From Hysterangium stoloniferum (lineage: Eukaryota; Basidiomycota; Agaricomycetes; Hysterangiales; Hysterangiaceae): DNA of 64,000 bases. The stretch spans positions 62,001 through 126,000 of the forward strand of contig WHVD01000088.1 of assembly GCA_015178975.1 (NCBI GenBank), written 5' to 3'. Shown piece after piece: positions 47,112 to 58,545 of this stretch. Position 1 is the stretch's first letter. Every line of letters starts with the position of its first letter. Made by a program: the position numbers and the translations under genes. The notes beneath the pieces are model-generated. The model did not search any database. It saw only the letters and a program-made list of their open reading frames with translations, and was not told where the DNA came from.

Positions 47112-48240
47112 GATGCCTACGCGGCTGATCAGGCACCGGATGTGGATGACGGGAACGTCGACGGCGCCGACGCGGCTGATCATGAACCCGCTGCGGATGA
47201 CGGGAACGTCACGGGCACAGACATGGCTGATTATGCACCCGCTGGGGATGACGGGAACGTCGAGGGCGCCGACGCGGCTGATCACGCACCCACTGTGAAT
47301 GACGGTAACATTGAGGGCATTGACACCGCTGATTATGCACCCGCTGTGGATGGCGGGAATGCCGTGGGCACCGACGCGGCTGATCACGCACCCATTGGGG
47401 ATGACGGTAACGTCGAGGGCACCAATGCGGCTAATCGCCCACCCGCTGTGGCTGATGGTAGCGTTGAGGTCACCGACCCAGATCCCAACTCTACCCCATG
47501 TATCTCGTGGGAAGACAAGGGAAAGGGAGTCGACCTTAGAGAGTATGGCCCCCTCATGGTGAATGGATTGCTGTTTACGGGATCATTCGCCCAATGCATT
47601 AGGCAAGGTTTGTCCGACGTCGTTTAATTAATGCCATCACATACTGACTTGACCTAATTTGAGCAGGACCCAATGCTTGGATGTTCCATCCCCACCTCGT
47701 TCCCAAGGCAAATACCACCTTCCCCCCCAAGTCACAAACTGCCGGTTATGATATTGTGGATGTGGATGACGGTAACGTCAAAAACGCTGAAGACTATCTG
47801 GACTATACCCCCCTTATCTCGTGGGAAGACAAGGGGATGGGGCTTGATCTTAGAGAGTATGGCCCCCTCATGCTGGATGGATCGCTATTGACGGGATCAT
47901 TCGCCGAACCTCGCCCAGCGCATTGTGCAAGGTTTGTCCGACGTCGTTTAATTAATGTCATCACATAGTTACTAGACTTAATTTGAGCAGGAAGCAGCGA
48001 TGAGACGTTCCATCCCCACATCAGTCCCAAGACAAATACCACCATCCACTCCAAGTCACAAACTGCCGGCGATGATGGATCGGAGTATACGGTACCGGGT
48101 TCATGTCGGTTGTTTTTAGTTTTCATTGTATATTACTCAACTATCCTGCTATTTACAGAATCTTCCTTCAACGACGATGGCGACGATGAAGCCACTGATC
48201 AGAAAGTGTTGGCCGGTATGAGCACGCAGACAGACCTGTC
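47112..48240 (+). CDS. Acidic repeat protein with duplicated module
   Basis: The open frame encodes about eight imperfect 14-residue units of the type DDGNVEGADAADHAPA, giving a strongly acidic, probably disordered domain. It leads into SWEDKGKGVDLREYGPLM and FTGSFAQCIRQG. A donor GTTTGT and acceptor GAGCAG join this to PNAWMFHPHLVPKANTT and KSQTAGYD; the SWEDKG...GSFA...FHPH...KSQTAG module then appears again (from 47,815). A later exon contains ESSFNDDGDDEATDQKVLAG. The second module's junction looks off by one base, so the reading may be interrupted. No known domain. Confidence 0.5.
47130..47470 (+). repeat. 42-bp coding minisatellite
   Basis: About eight tandem units near 42 bp, each with GGATGACGGGAACGTC-like and GCGGCTGATCA-like blocks. 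Unit length is a multiple of three and changes preserve the acidic protein frame. Confidence 0.85.
47495..47995 (+). repeat. 314-bp tandem module duplication
   Basis: TATCTCGTGGGAAGACAAGG starts at 47,501 and 47,815 (period 314), and both copies run on to the AATTTGAGCAGGA acceptor region (about 47,671 and 47,990). The duplicated stretch covers an exon end, a complete intron and the next exon start. Confidence 0.85.
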
Positions 48241-49234
48241 TCCAGCATTTGGTTCGTACACTTCATTCCTTTGTGCAGATCTATAAAAACTCACAAAAAT
48301 CCACGATAATTGTAGATATTCCTGTGACAGCGTTGCTCCCGGTTGTCCCATTCGTTCACCTGTTGTGTCTTGCCAACTCGACCCCCCGCACGTTAGCGCT
48401 AGCGTTACCACCACCGCGATGGACGGTGAAGGGATCAATAATCATGGATATGGATAAGGTAGTGACTCCTTTATCCTAATGTGTCATTGGGGAAATTAAT
48501 ATTTTGTGCAAATATAGAAGTCTATGCAGAGGCGTCGTAGAGTGGCATCTGGGGAGGATCATCATCTAGTACGCAGTACTTTTCACCTATTTTCTCTCTC
48601 ATACGCCCTCAAATTTTATTAAATTCAGGATCTGCCCTCACACGACGATACTGGCCATGGTGCGCTTGCCGGACGAACTTCTGAGCAGCCCGGCTCCTGT
48701 GCCGAGTCTTCACCTGCTGACTACCCTGAATTCAAATATCAAGAAATACCTCGTTAGTTGTGACTTATTTTAATACCACAAGAAACACAAAATTGACGAC
48801 CGCGGACGCAGCCCCTAAAGTAACACCAAACACAAGGTCTCTGACCGATGGCCATCCCAGACGTCCTTACCGGGACGAAGCCGAATCCGACGGGTCGTCC
48901 CCCACCAATGCACAACCCTAAGAACCAGTGCCAGTATGAAAGACATGGTGATGGTTCGCATGTCTCATACAGTCCTTCCTCCGGGGCGGGAACGTCTTCA
49001 GGTTGCAGGTGAGTCCCATCGGCTATATTTCTCATACCAACTAACATTGACTTCTTAGAAGGACAAAGCATTTCAAACATAAGTCGTTGACACCTCAACC
49101 CAATACTAGGGAAAGAGAAAGGCGAGACAAGACAAGGCTTTTAATCACCAAGGAGAACCGCCAACAGGGTTAGACAAGTACAATTTCGTTTCATTAATTT
49201 TGGCGATTAAACCCACCTGTTATCATCTAGGTAA
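48241..49234. other. Possible further exons, unresolved
   Basis: Several short plus-strand open pieces separated by intron-like signals (for example SHDDTGHGALAGRTSEQPGS near 48,640). They may be the end of the acidic protein gene. No reliable model can be drawn. Confidence 0.3.
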
Positions 49235-49516
49235 GTGGCGGATGCCTCAGTGCGACAGCGCTTACGCCTGACCTGGGGTGGCAACAGGTCGGAAAGCCAG
49301 TCCCGAATGTCCAACTACCCACCGCGACGTTCGGCAAAGACACTTGGGCGGACCTCCAGCTGCTCGGATGGAACCATTGCCTCCGGGTGCGCCTCCACCA
49401 CAATGTACCCGACGGCGGAAAGCGAAATAAAAGGATTAAGCAGCGGCAGAAGCAAAAGCAGGGGCAAGAGGGGAGGAAGCGGCGGACGAAAAGTAGGGGC
49501 AGCGGCGGACGAGTAG
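49235..49516 (+). CDS. Hypothetical basic, Gly/Arg/Ser-rich protein
   Basis: ATG-initiated frame of 93 codons, ending in a low-complexity SGRSKSRGKRGGSGGRKVGA stretch caused by purine-rich DNA. Arg/Gly-rich tails occur in RNA-binding proteins, but there is no folded domain to support that. It may be chance coding. Confidence 0.28.
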   Translation: MADASVRQRLRLTWGGNRSESQSRMSNYPPRRSAKTLGRTSSCSDGTIASGCASTTMYPTAESEIKGLSSGRSKSRGKRGGSGGRKVGAAADE

Positions 49517-49544
49517 TAGTGGCAGAGGCCAGACAGACTTCTTT

Positions 49545-49605
49545 CTTTTCCAGTTCTTCTTCTTCTTCTTCTTTCTTTGGATATTTCTACTTCTTTCTTT
49601 TCATC
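49545..49605 (+). repeat. TTC microsatellite / pyrimidine tract
   Basis: A TTC-rich run (TTCTTCTTCTTCTTC flanked by CTTTC) directly after a purine-rich stretch. Not coding. Confidence 0.8.
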
Positions 49606-51550
49606 ATTTCTCTGGGTTATGGGCTAGGGAGGTCACTCGGTTGGTTCTCGCTCGTATCTTTGAGAACGGGGTGCGTTGTTTTATCATCTTTCTCGATATT
49701 TTGACCCATTAATTATCGTTCATCTGTGTCTGTTTTGTGATTATTGTGTCTTCGGAGTTTCCTAGGTCGAATACTCGCTGTGAAAGCACTTGAGACAACA
49801 CTGACGTGCTGCGTGGTGGATAATTAAACGTATGCCCATCTCTTAAACCGTGGTAGTCTTTTCTAACGTTGTCTTCCCTCTTTCTTCGTCTTTCAGCGGC
49901 TTGGTGCAACGGGGCATCCACGCAAGGGCTTAGTTGCAATTTCTGACTGCTGAAGTACGTAGCATTCTCATTTGCTTTGGTCTCGTCTAACGCATTTTAT
50001 TCAGTACCGTAACCGAAGCACGACTGCCTCAGCACCCATCCCCGGCAATTCGACATAGTACAAGATTGGATGGTGGACCTTCGGGAATGTTCAAAATTAA
50101 CACCCAGTGAGTTGTCTATTATCCTATATATAGAGACTAACACCACTATACATCTATATATTTATTTGCACCACGTCAACATCGGTTACTAACTCCGATT
50201 TCATAGGGCTTTCCTGGCTCCAACCCCGGCCTCTCGCGACAACTCTGTTAGCGGCCTACCTCGGACTGTATCAGCTGATATGGTAAAATATGTCGAATAG
50301 CGGCACTGCAACGATGTAACTGTAAGTTGCTCTCTCCCTCCCGTGCAGTTATTCTTTCGTACTGAGCTCATCCGATCTTCAGTGGTCCCAAATAACGGTT
50401 TAATTGTCCATCGCCAGCACTCCCCCTCTGTTTCAGTCTCAAAGTGTGGCATGGTTATCAGTCCTACCGAAACTGGTAAGCTTCCATTAATGATAAACAT
50501 TTTGAGACTGCATTATGACATCTTGTTTAGATGACACATAAGTACTAACAAACAGATCTTTACATCCAGCGATGTTCCCGAAGATAACGAGTTGAACCAA
50601 GCCGCGTTTCACCCATGTCCAAACCAAATATTTTCATTCTTCTTGTTGACTTTCTCTGATTGCATCATTTTTTGTTCTATTTCTTTGGTCTTGGTTCCGA
50701 TTACTTGCCACCTGCTCTGCTGTCGACTGCTCTCAGACCATGAAGCTTATCGTGCTTGAAACATAAAATGTACTATATGTAATTTGTGAATAATTCAAGG
50801 CTACACCTTGACACGGTTTGATAAGGAGACACCTGAATAAATAGAAAATTGTGACGTATAATTGTTCGTACGCAAGTTGAGTGGCAAGTAGTCACAAACG
50901 CCTGGACGTTTCCTAACGCTTTGGTCACAGAGCTCCCTCAAGCCTTTTTTCTCACTCAAATACACACACTTAATCGTTCTGATGTACAACGTGGCGATGA
51001 TATTATGAAGGTAGCGATATTCCTTCTGTAGATCCCAAGGGGGCCGACTATCGACATACAAGGAGCGCTGTGGCACCTCAATCGCACTGGTTTTTTAACG
51101 TTAAAATTTTTATTTTTATTCTGATGCTTGCAATAAATTTAATTCAAAATTGCAGCGATATTAGGCCAGAAAGCTGCGAACAATGTCCAATTGACGTGTT
51201 ATCCTCCCACTGGGGTGTATAGCTCGAATTAGCGAATTGAACCCACTTGTACTTGGGAATGTTTTTAAAAATGGTTGTGCAGTCTCATCCTGTGCTTCAT
51301 CGTAATATCCGTTGAGTCAGACGGTGCTAACGTTGGATATTATGTAGTTGATCAATTATGGACCACGTCGCGATGACATGGAATTCGTTTGGAACATTCC
51401 TATAATAAATGGTCGATTTAAATCCCTATGTGTGTATATGAAGAACGTGCATGGTTTTATAAACAGTTGTATCTTTCTCCAGCGAGCGGAAAGTTGCGTT
51501 AAGCCCATGTGGCCATGTTTCAACCCTGCACACATGTAGTGTATAAAATA
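49606..51550. other. Intergenic, no gene recognised
   Basis: Short open frames on both strands without conserved features or clear exon joins. A CTATATATAGAG-type motif lies near 50,143. Parts are AT-rich (51,080-51,160). Confidence 0.35.
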
Positions 51551-52060
51551 CTATGATTGCCGCCGGATACTAGTAGTCCCACAATCCTCATGCCTCATCA
51601 ACGTATCCTGGACATTTTTCGGTAGCCCATTTCTTAATGTATTTTCTGCTTTGAAAAAATAATTCTATCAACACCGGAGAGTCGGATATGATGAGCTTGT
51701 TAAGCCCCTTCGGTTAACTGGTCCTGTATCTGGCTCCCAGAATTCCACCCTATGAATGTCCCAGTATATCAAAGTCATCTTGGATACCTAGATGACGATC
51801 CAGGTAATTTAACTCATCACAGAACAGCTGCTCGGTCCAGATGGAGCCATCACCCTTCTTTACTGGGAGATGCGTCGAGGGCCCACTTCCGATCTGGTCA
51901 TAAAATATGACAGGTATTCCGTGGGTTGAGCCGAGGGCGGTGAGCACGAGGGGGTATTCGTGGTTGTCATCTGGACCACCGTGGAGAGTTACCAAGGGAC
52001 GTTATTTGGACCCCAGATCGCCAACGATCTTGTGACGACTGCAGTGTTGACAAAGGTGAT
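51551..52060 (-). pseudogene. Proline iminopeptidase-like alpha/beta hydrolase, decayed fragment
   Basis: Reads KIVGDLGSK, stop, RPLVTLHGGPDDNHEY, VFYDQIGSGPSTHL, WTEQLFCDELNYL and DDFDILGHS. The enzymes of this family (alpha/beta hydrolase fold, removing N-terminal proline) have an oxyanion HGGP motif and a nucleophile elbow GxSWGG; here the Trp codon is TAG, giving GHS-stop-GGILGARY. It continues with LIISDSPVLIELFFQSRKYI and, one base out of frame, LPKNVQDTLMRHEDCG. At least two stops and one frameshift, and both gene ends missing: a pseudogene. Confidence 0.8.
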
Positions 52061-53610
52061 GAAAAACGGTTCTTGGGTTGAGTTGACGCTTCAATTGTTT
52101 GGCCGGAGGATGCCCTTAGCTTGAGGTCCGGATGTGAACAGAAGTTATGAGTTCTTCTACGATCCACTCCAGGAATGAGTTATTCTTATATCTGTCGCCT
52201 TCGGCTTTGATATTCATTGTTCATTTTCTCATTCCAAGCACGTGCCGTGAATTGAAGTAGTAGATCAGTCCCCACATTGCCTCTTGGTCTTTTGGCTCCT
52301 TCTACTCATCGTGAACCTATAATTTTTTTCGAATACGTCACTTCCCTATCATTCACTTTATGCCAGTTCTGTTCACGAGAGGATGTCTGAGGGGCGTTCT
52401 ACTATATACCTACTCCATCACTCATACTTGTGGTCAAATACGGTTTTCCTCGTCACATTCTGTCGTGGCACCAAAGTGTTTATCCCTCGTACTGAGGAAG
52501 CGGTAGTGGCGGAAAGTGCGTGAGGGGAAAAACAGAAACTCAAACCGAGGCCTGCGGCCGTTGGGCTGAGTGGGGAGGTGAAGGCAGGGAACTGATGGCG
52601 TCGTGACAGTCTAAACTCAACGTCAATGAATTGGTGACAGTATGATATTAATAGATAGAATTCAGCTCGTAAAATAATGGATGCTTCTTTTACTCTAACA
52701 ACTTACCAATAAATACTGCTTTAAATAGTGATGATAGGACCAAGCGGCGGGTGATTGTCAATAATCTATTCATTATTATTATACCATAGTTGTTGATGGT
52801 CATGTTGGGTAAATGAAGCATGTGTTGATGTAGGTCTTGGAATTGTAATAACACCTTGAAAGTATTTTGTACCACTAATGAAAGGCTGTTGGTATCAGCC
52901 TCACTCAGTCAGCAACGGACAGGACAAAGTTCTCTTTGTTGATCATAAGGGGAGAACATGATAGCTATCTGTAGGTGGGTGGAATAACTAACTACCCTCG
53001 GAAAGGACTATTGTCAATCTAATATACCTGAATTAACAATGGGATGATGGAAATAAGTTTAAGGAATTATAAGTAGAACAAAAGGATGATCAAGGCAGAG
53101 AGATAAAATAATAGATCTTGATCGGGTCGGAATAATGTAGCCAATGTGCCCGAAATACTCTTGTAGTCTCCCGATAGACTGGATCGGGACCAAGCTACTG
53201 TATGTATCACACTAAGGTGTCAATTTTATTGGAAAGGGCGATACACGATATAGACGGGGGAATCCGTATGGTGAACACCCGTCCGCACCATTCGGGAACT
53301 TTGCGTTATGTAGGCAGAAGGGTAGAGAGAAAAGGTTCTCTCACTGATGTTTCCGTTACATACGGAATATGCTGATGCAGGATTTTTCAAAGTCCCTTGT
53401 CGAGATTCACGGAATCATCAGATAACGAGAACAGCTTTGTACTTTACAGCTTTTCATTTTCATTTTATTTATTATAATTAAAATATTGCTTTCTGTATTT
53501 ACAGTCCATCATATAATATTTATGACTCTCGGCTAACAGTGCTTTTGGATGCCGCGCCTTGTCCAGTGACTTAGTGGACCACGACGAGGGTGCGATTGAT
53601 TCATTGATTC
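52061..53610. other. Intergenic, no gene recognised
   Basis: AT-rich in parts. 52,880-52,925 shares GGTATCAGCCTCACTCAG with 40,268-40,285; such a motif resembles, but does not match, retroelement primer-binding sites. From about 53,150 and 53,440 pieces resemble segment 3 upstream sequence. Confidence 0.4.
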
Positions 53611-53619
53611 TGCAACTGA

Positions 53620-54020
53620 TATGTTGGTATGTTAATATTTTATTTCAAACATCGACTCCAATGTGTCGGACTTTTATTTCGTTTAGTGCCGTGGTTTTCC
53701 AACTTGCCTAGAGCCGCCACAAGGGTTGCTCGAGTCATCAGGGAGTGAGCAAGGCATCTCCAACATTGACAGAGAGGCGCCATGACTGGGTGGGTGGAAC
53801 CCGTCATTCGTAATTCAACGGAAGCCGAAATCGGCCCCGGTTACCTTTGTGGCCTGGCAATGGAGCGGATCGGGAAGAAGCTACTGTACAGGACCAAGAT
53901 ATCCATTTTGGTTGGGAAGTTCTTCTTCAATAGGTGACGTGTAGAGGAGTACCAAAGGGTTTCCCAAAGGCTCATATTCACAGGCGAGGTTGAAATGACG
54001 AAACGATTTTCTCCTGCTGT
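53620..54020 (+). pseudogene. Hypothetical gene Y, copy 2 (broken)
   Basis: After a TTTAG acceptor near 53,686 it reads CRGFPTCLEPPQGLLESSG and INRE-like sequence ending in TGA at GAGGCGCCATGA; a later stretch EIGPGYLCGLAMERIGKKLL is in another frame. It then runs directly into gene W sequence, with no gene Z between them. Confidence 0.42.
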
Positions 54021-54029
54021 TTCACACAG

Positions 54030-54990
54030 GATCCTTGGCTCCGCAGCATTTATGGAACTCTATTGGATATCGCGCTTGAAGTTTTACAGACCAAGATCCA
54101 TTCATTTCGTGTGCCGACCTTTCTCGCTACATCTCTCATATGCATCATAAATAAACTCGATGCATTATTTGAGGATGTCACATTGATGGCAGAAAACATT
54201 GATCAAATGAATGTCATTGTTTCCATCGGGTGTTAAAAGTGTAGAAAATGAATGGCCAGACTGGGAATTGAACCCAGGGCTTCTGCTTACATAACAGAGG
54301 TGTTAACCCACTACACCATCTAACCCTGGGAAACTGTGCTAGCATTACTCAATCTAACATCGGGTTGAAATACTGCAGTGAATTCACAGTTACACCATCG
54401 CTGACCTGTCGTCTCAAAATGATTTGGCCATCAGAATGCTAATTTGGAACCCAAAACCAACCCCTTCATTGTGATGGTGCCTCACAGCTAATAAGGCACT
54501 CAGCTTAGTTAATTTCAGTCTCCAGAACCTGAAATTGCATGTACGGCAGTGCGAGAGGATAACCCAATCCCTGCTCTACATGACTTCCTGGACCTTTCTG
54601 ACAGGATTGTCTATATGCCTGGGGAGGAGTGTTTGGCAAGGGGCTTGAATGTTTGATGGACGAAGTGCATTCACTCCTATGTCTGCTTGCGACTCCATTT
54701 ATCGGGGTCTTGACAAGTTATAACACAAACTACTTATCTGTCTTGAAGACGCACAGACTGGGGTGTGACTAGACTGTTCCATACAAGTAATGTATTTTAC
54801 TTATTACCTAAATGATGTTAGACCTAGCTCAAGATTCTTCTGAGAGTAACGCAAAGTATGATATCCCAAGGATGGCCTCCTCAGTCCTCCAAGTTCTCAA
54901 ACAACGATTTAAGAAAGAGCTTGTTGCTCCTATAACTTCAAGGATTGATTGCCTTCTTGCACTTGTTTCCAACAGCACACTTAGATAGTC
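54030..54990 (+). pseudogene. Hypothetical gene W, copy 2 (broken, split by tRNA-like insert)
   Basis: The exon near 54,030-54,235 corresponds to DPWLHSIYGTLLDIALDVLQ of segment 3. It is interrupted by a 119-bp insertion (54,239-54,357), resumes with the QSPEPE-like part and VHSLLCLLATPFIGVLTSYN (54,665-54,770), and has a possible last exon near 54,815-54,990. Stops occur in the middle. Family unknown. Confidence 0.4.
54254..54325 (-). tRNA. tRNA-Thr(TGT)-like locus inside a 119-bp retroposed insert
   Basis: 72-nt cloverleaf on the minus strand: acceptor GGTTAGA/TCTGGCC, D stem GTGT/ACAC, anticodon stem TCTGT/GCAGA, loop TATGTAA, T arm CTGGG-TTCAATT-CCCAG. A box (TGGTGTAGTGG) and B box (GGTTCAATTCC) are good, and TTTT follows nearby. 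Position 33 is A, not the near-universal T, so decoding function is doubtful. 15-bp imperfect direct repeats (54,224-54,238; 54,358-54,372) flank the insert, as expected from retroposition. Confidence 0.65.
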
Positions 54991-55029
54991 AATCATTGGG
55001 GAATAAATGCAAAAGAAATATTATATGAT

Positions 55030-56720
55030 GATCTACGACTCAAAAAAAATGAATACATACCCAAAAGGTCTGCATGGAGAACTGGCCTGCTATGTGGAGA
55101 AAGTTGAAGTGGGGCTAGGTAGAAGTGTTGGAAAAATCTGAAAATCCTGATCAGGTACCCGATCGCTGTTCAATCGTTCAAGTCTTGAGCCAGTGGACTG
55201 ATCACCTCTGGTGTACCCATGCATCAGGCTGAGGCCACTTTGCATGCAATCCCAGAGAAAGGGTCACAGAGCCTGCCACAAGGGTCATGCAGCACTATGA
55301 AGCCTGTGCAGATGTCTGTCAGCCCATATCTGCGTAGACACTGGCACCTGGACCCCACAGCAAGCAGTGCAGCCTGCAGTTCCCTACAGACAAGGCAGTC
55401 ACAGAACTGTAGGATATTCGTGTTAGTTGACGCATTTAATGAAAGCTATTGAAACTGACTAGCATTTTTTCTTTAATTCTGTAGTTACCCAAGTCTTATC
55501 GCGCATTGCCTTCAATAAGGTATGTTGATGAGTTGAGGGCATGCCCAAAGCCTAAGCCATGCTAAACACTGCAGCTTTACGGCTGAGAAATAGTATTGTG
55601 ATGTTTATGAAGACATCTTCCTTGATCTTTCTCATGGTCAAACTAAATAATCCTGGGGTGATCGCCCAACATATCCAACAGTGCCGACACAGCCATACGC
55701 ACAAGCTCATGGGATACATTGGTTTTCCTAATATTCCTAAATCAGAAGAGCGTCGAGGAAGGTTTCTAGTTCACTGCCATGGTGGCAGACATCCACAAAA
55801 CACGCAGAGAAGGAGAAAAGAAAGCAGGAAGGCGGAAGCATACTCTTCACCTCGAATATCCAAAAGTCCTGTTGCAGTCACAGCATCTACTCATAGTTAC
55901 TAACGTCCCAGAAGCTCTGTAGTTACCCAAGTCTTATCGCGCATCGCCTTCAATAAGGTATGTCGACGAGTTGAGGGCATGCCCAAAGCTTAAGCCATGC
56001 TAAACACTGCAGCTTTACGGGTGATAAATGGTATTGTGATGTTTCTGAAAACATCTTCCTTGATCTTTCTTATGGTCAAACTAAATAATCCTGGGGTGAT
56101 CGCCCAACATATCCAACAGTGCCGACACAGCCATACGCACAAGCTCATGGGATACATTGATTTTCCTAATATTCCTAACATTTCTATCAGAAGAGCGTCA
56201 AGGAAGGTTTCTAGTTCACTGTCATTGTGGCAGACATCCACAAAACACCCATAGAAGGAGAAAAGAAAGCAGGAAGGCGGAAGCATACCCTTCAACTCGA
56301 ATATCCAAAAGTCCTGTTGCAGTCACAGCATCTACTCATAGTTACTAGCGTCCCAGAAGCTCTGTCATTTGACTACCGTGTCTTGTCGAAACGCGTGTAA
56401 AGTCCATAGAAGGGGCATGAGAAAGAGACACAAGATGCAACGATGCAACAAGACAAGAAAGTACAGCCATGCCATTTGAATATCCAGAGGAAGTATCACA
56501 GTTTCCACCACAGCCCATGGATGTTGAGAACCAGAAGCTCTGTCACTTTCCATTTTTAATGAACCTGATCGTAAGCCTCTGCAACAGGATCCTGAACCCT
56601 ATCCTCAAATACCAAAGCAATAAGCCCCATCGACATTGGAGGTGTTAGACACGCTGCCCCCACATATTAATGCTGGTACAACCAATACAGCCTGTTTTAA
56701 TGCCTCGTATACTTGCATTT
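55030..56720 (-). pseudogene. Hypothetical gene V, copy 2 (expanded and broken)
   Basis: Base-level matches to 43,010-43,750 occur at both ends (around 55,110-55,290 and 56,370-56,720), but conserved words such as DTISRLAQDLGSGD are not readable in frame. Its middle is replaced by two 440-bp tandem copies. Not functional. Confidence 0.4.
55481..56365. repeat. 438-bp tandem duplication
   Basis: GTAGTTACCCAAGTCTTATC starts at 55,481 and 55,919. The copies are nearly identical (a 9-bp length difference near 56,177), so the event is recent. Each copy has a plus-strand frame with KTSSLIFLMVKLNNPGVIAQ, which may be the reverse of coding sequence. Confidence 0.9.
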
Positions 56721-56875
56721 TTTAGTCCGACGAGTCTCAGCCCCATTTCACCGCTGCGATATTTAAATTATCTTGGGGTTATGGGCCCCAACCCTATTGT
56801 CCACTGATACTGAATTTTAGTTAACCAGTCCAGTCTTTATATTGATTATGGTTACTTTCGAGAAAATTAAAGATT

Positions 56876-58545
56876 ATGAAATTAGCACTGGAAGTATTTA
56901 TCAAGTCTTCCCCGCCGGTGAGAAGAGATTACTATGTCACATGTAGTCCGAATATGAAGACCACACTCGAATCACTAAATACTTGGAAACTCGTTACTTA
57001 CTGCCCGTTATGCGCAGATTCAGGAGCCCCTAAACCAGAGGAGTTACAAATTGAAGAGGCCTATGAGCTTCGGAAGAAAAGAGCCTATAACTAAATTGTG
57101 TTGCGCATTGAAGACGAACCGAGGGTAGTAAATATTGTGAATGATGATCCAAGAGACGCATGGAACAAATTAAAAACAACATACAGAATGTGTTTAACCA
57201 ATAGTCGAACAATGTAATTGTCAGCACTTGTTTGAATACGCTATGACGGAACTGGTATTATCGAATATAAAGCCCACATGGATTCGATCAGATTGAAACT
57301 ATTGGGAGTGGATTACATTATAGAGGACATGACTATCTTAGCCCGTTAATGTGACGACGAGGAGTTTGACGTCATGTCGACAACGATTGACTATGAACCG
57401 GACACAGTCTGCGAAATCGTCAATTAATTGCGTCAAATTGAAATAATAAAAGAAGTTCGTCCCACATTCTGAGAAGGCTCAGCATTTGCTGCAAGGAGAG
57501 GCAGATATGCATTCGGGTACTCACAACGTGCATTAGAAATGGGAAATAAATGGCGAAAAACTCTATAGGATTTTATGGACAAGGAACACATTTGAACGTG
57601 TTCAGGTTATGACAGCGCAGTATTTTAAAGATGTGGGAAGATGGAATTTAGGCTGTAGTGGATGTCTGGGTGGACGATGCAACATCAATGGGAGTTGAGG
57701 ATCGACTTCTACTAGAGCCAGAAAAGGCAATTAATGATCAATTTGGAATTTCGAGAAAAGGTGATGCTCACTGGATTTTAGGAATGAGTATCTGGTATGA
57801 CCCGAAGTCGAAATCAGTTTATATATCCTATATCGAAAATATCCTGGGAAAATGCAACGTACTGAATTCTAAACCAATGTGATCTCCTATCCCACTTGGA
57901 ATCGATTTTAGTTCCATCGCACGGTTAGAAAACTCTTGAGGAAAAAGAAGAAACAACTAAACTGCCCTATCGAGAGCTTATTGAAGTCTCATGTCGTAGA
58001 TGTCGTATCATGTCCTGATATCGCTCATTCGGTCAGTAAACTATCTCAGTGTTCATCTAATCCTGCTCTTACCCTTGCCAAATGAATATATGTTTACGAC
58101 TAGAGAGCAATAATTATATTTAGGTAGAGGAAATTGATGCTTACAGAGATACTCAGATAGGGATTTTGCAGCGGATCGTGAGGATAGACGATTGACGGGA
58201 GGATACACAGCGTGGGACCTGTGTCTTGGTCATCCAGATAATCAACTTCCCGTGGCACTTTCAGAAGCCCCCGCGAAGTCATGTGGATAAGACACTTCTT
58301 TCAAGAACTCAATATCATATATGAAGAACCTATGGCTATTTTTGACAACAATCAAGGAACGATATTTCACGTCTAATCAATTTCCGTTGCAGCGAATGAA
58401 ACACATCGAAGTCAAATATCACTTTATTCGGCATTTAATTGAAAATAGCATGATACAAATCCATTATCGCTCGACAAAAGAAATGATCGTCCAGATACTT
58501 ACAAAATCATTATCCCCATCGACACACATTTATTATACGCATTGA
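56876..58545 (+). mobile_element. Ty1/copia retrotransposon relic
   Basis: A gag-like piece ends near 57,200 (PRDAWNKLKTTYRM, typical of UBN2-type gag). A reverse transcriptase piece at 57,655-57,882 reads VVDVWVDDATSMG (WVDD where copia elements have YVDD), then DQFGISRKGDAHWILGMSI. A C-terminal RNase H piece at 58,330-58,545 reads KHIEVKYHFIRHLIENSM and MIVQILTKSL. Frequent stops separate these; protease and integrase regions are not visible and no flanking LTR pair was found. Inactive. Confidence 0.8.

Noticed and set aside
47113-47562. Alternative frames through the 42-bp minisatellite, both strands
   Set aside because: Any frame is open in such a repeat. The acidic frame is the one that continues into SWEDKG and a proper donor site.
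50801-51076. Minus-strand ORF suspected to be another DUF6533 piece
   Set aside because: Only a loose hydrophobic resemblance; none of the conserved words are present.
52880-52925. GGTATCAGCC motif as a retrotransposon primer-binding site
   Set aside because: It resembles the TGGTATCAGAGC initiator-tRNA site only in part, and no LTR end or gag frame lies beside it. The pair with 40,268 is reported only as a short repeat.
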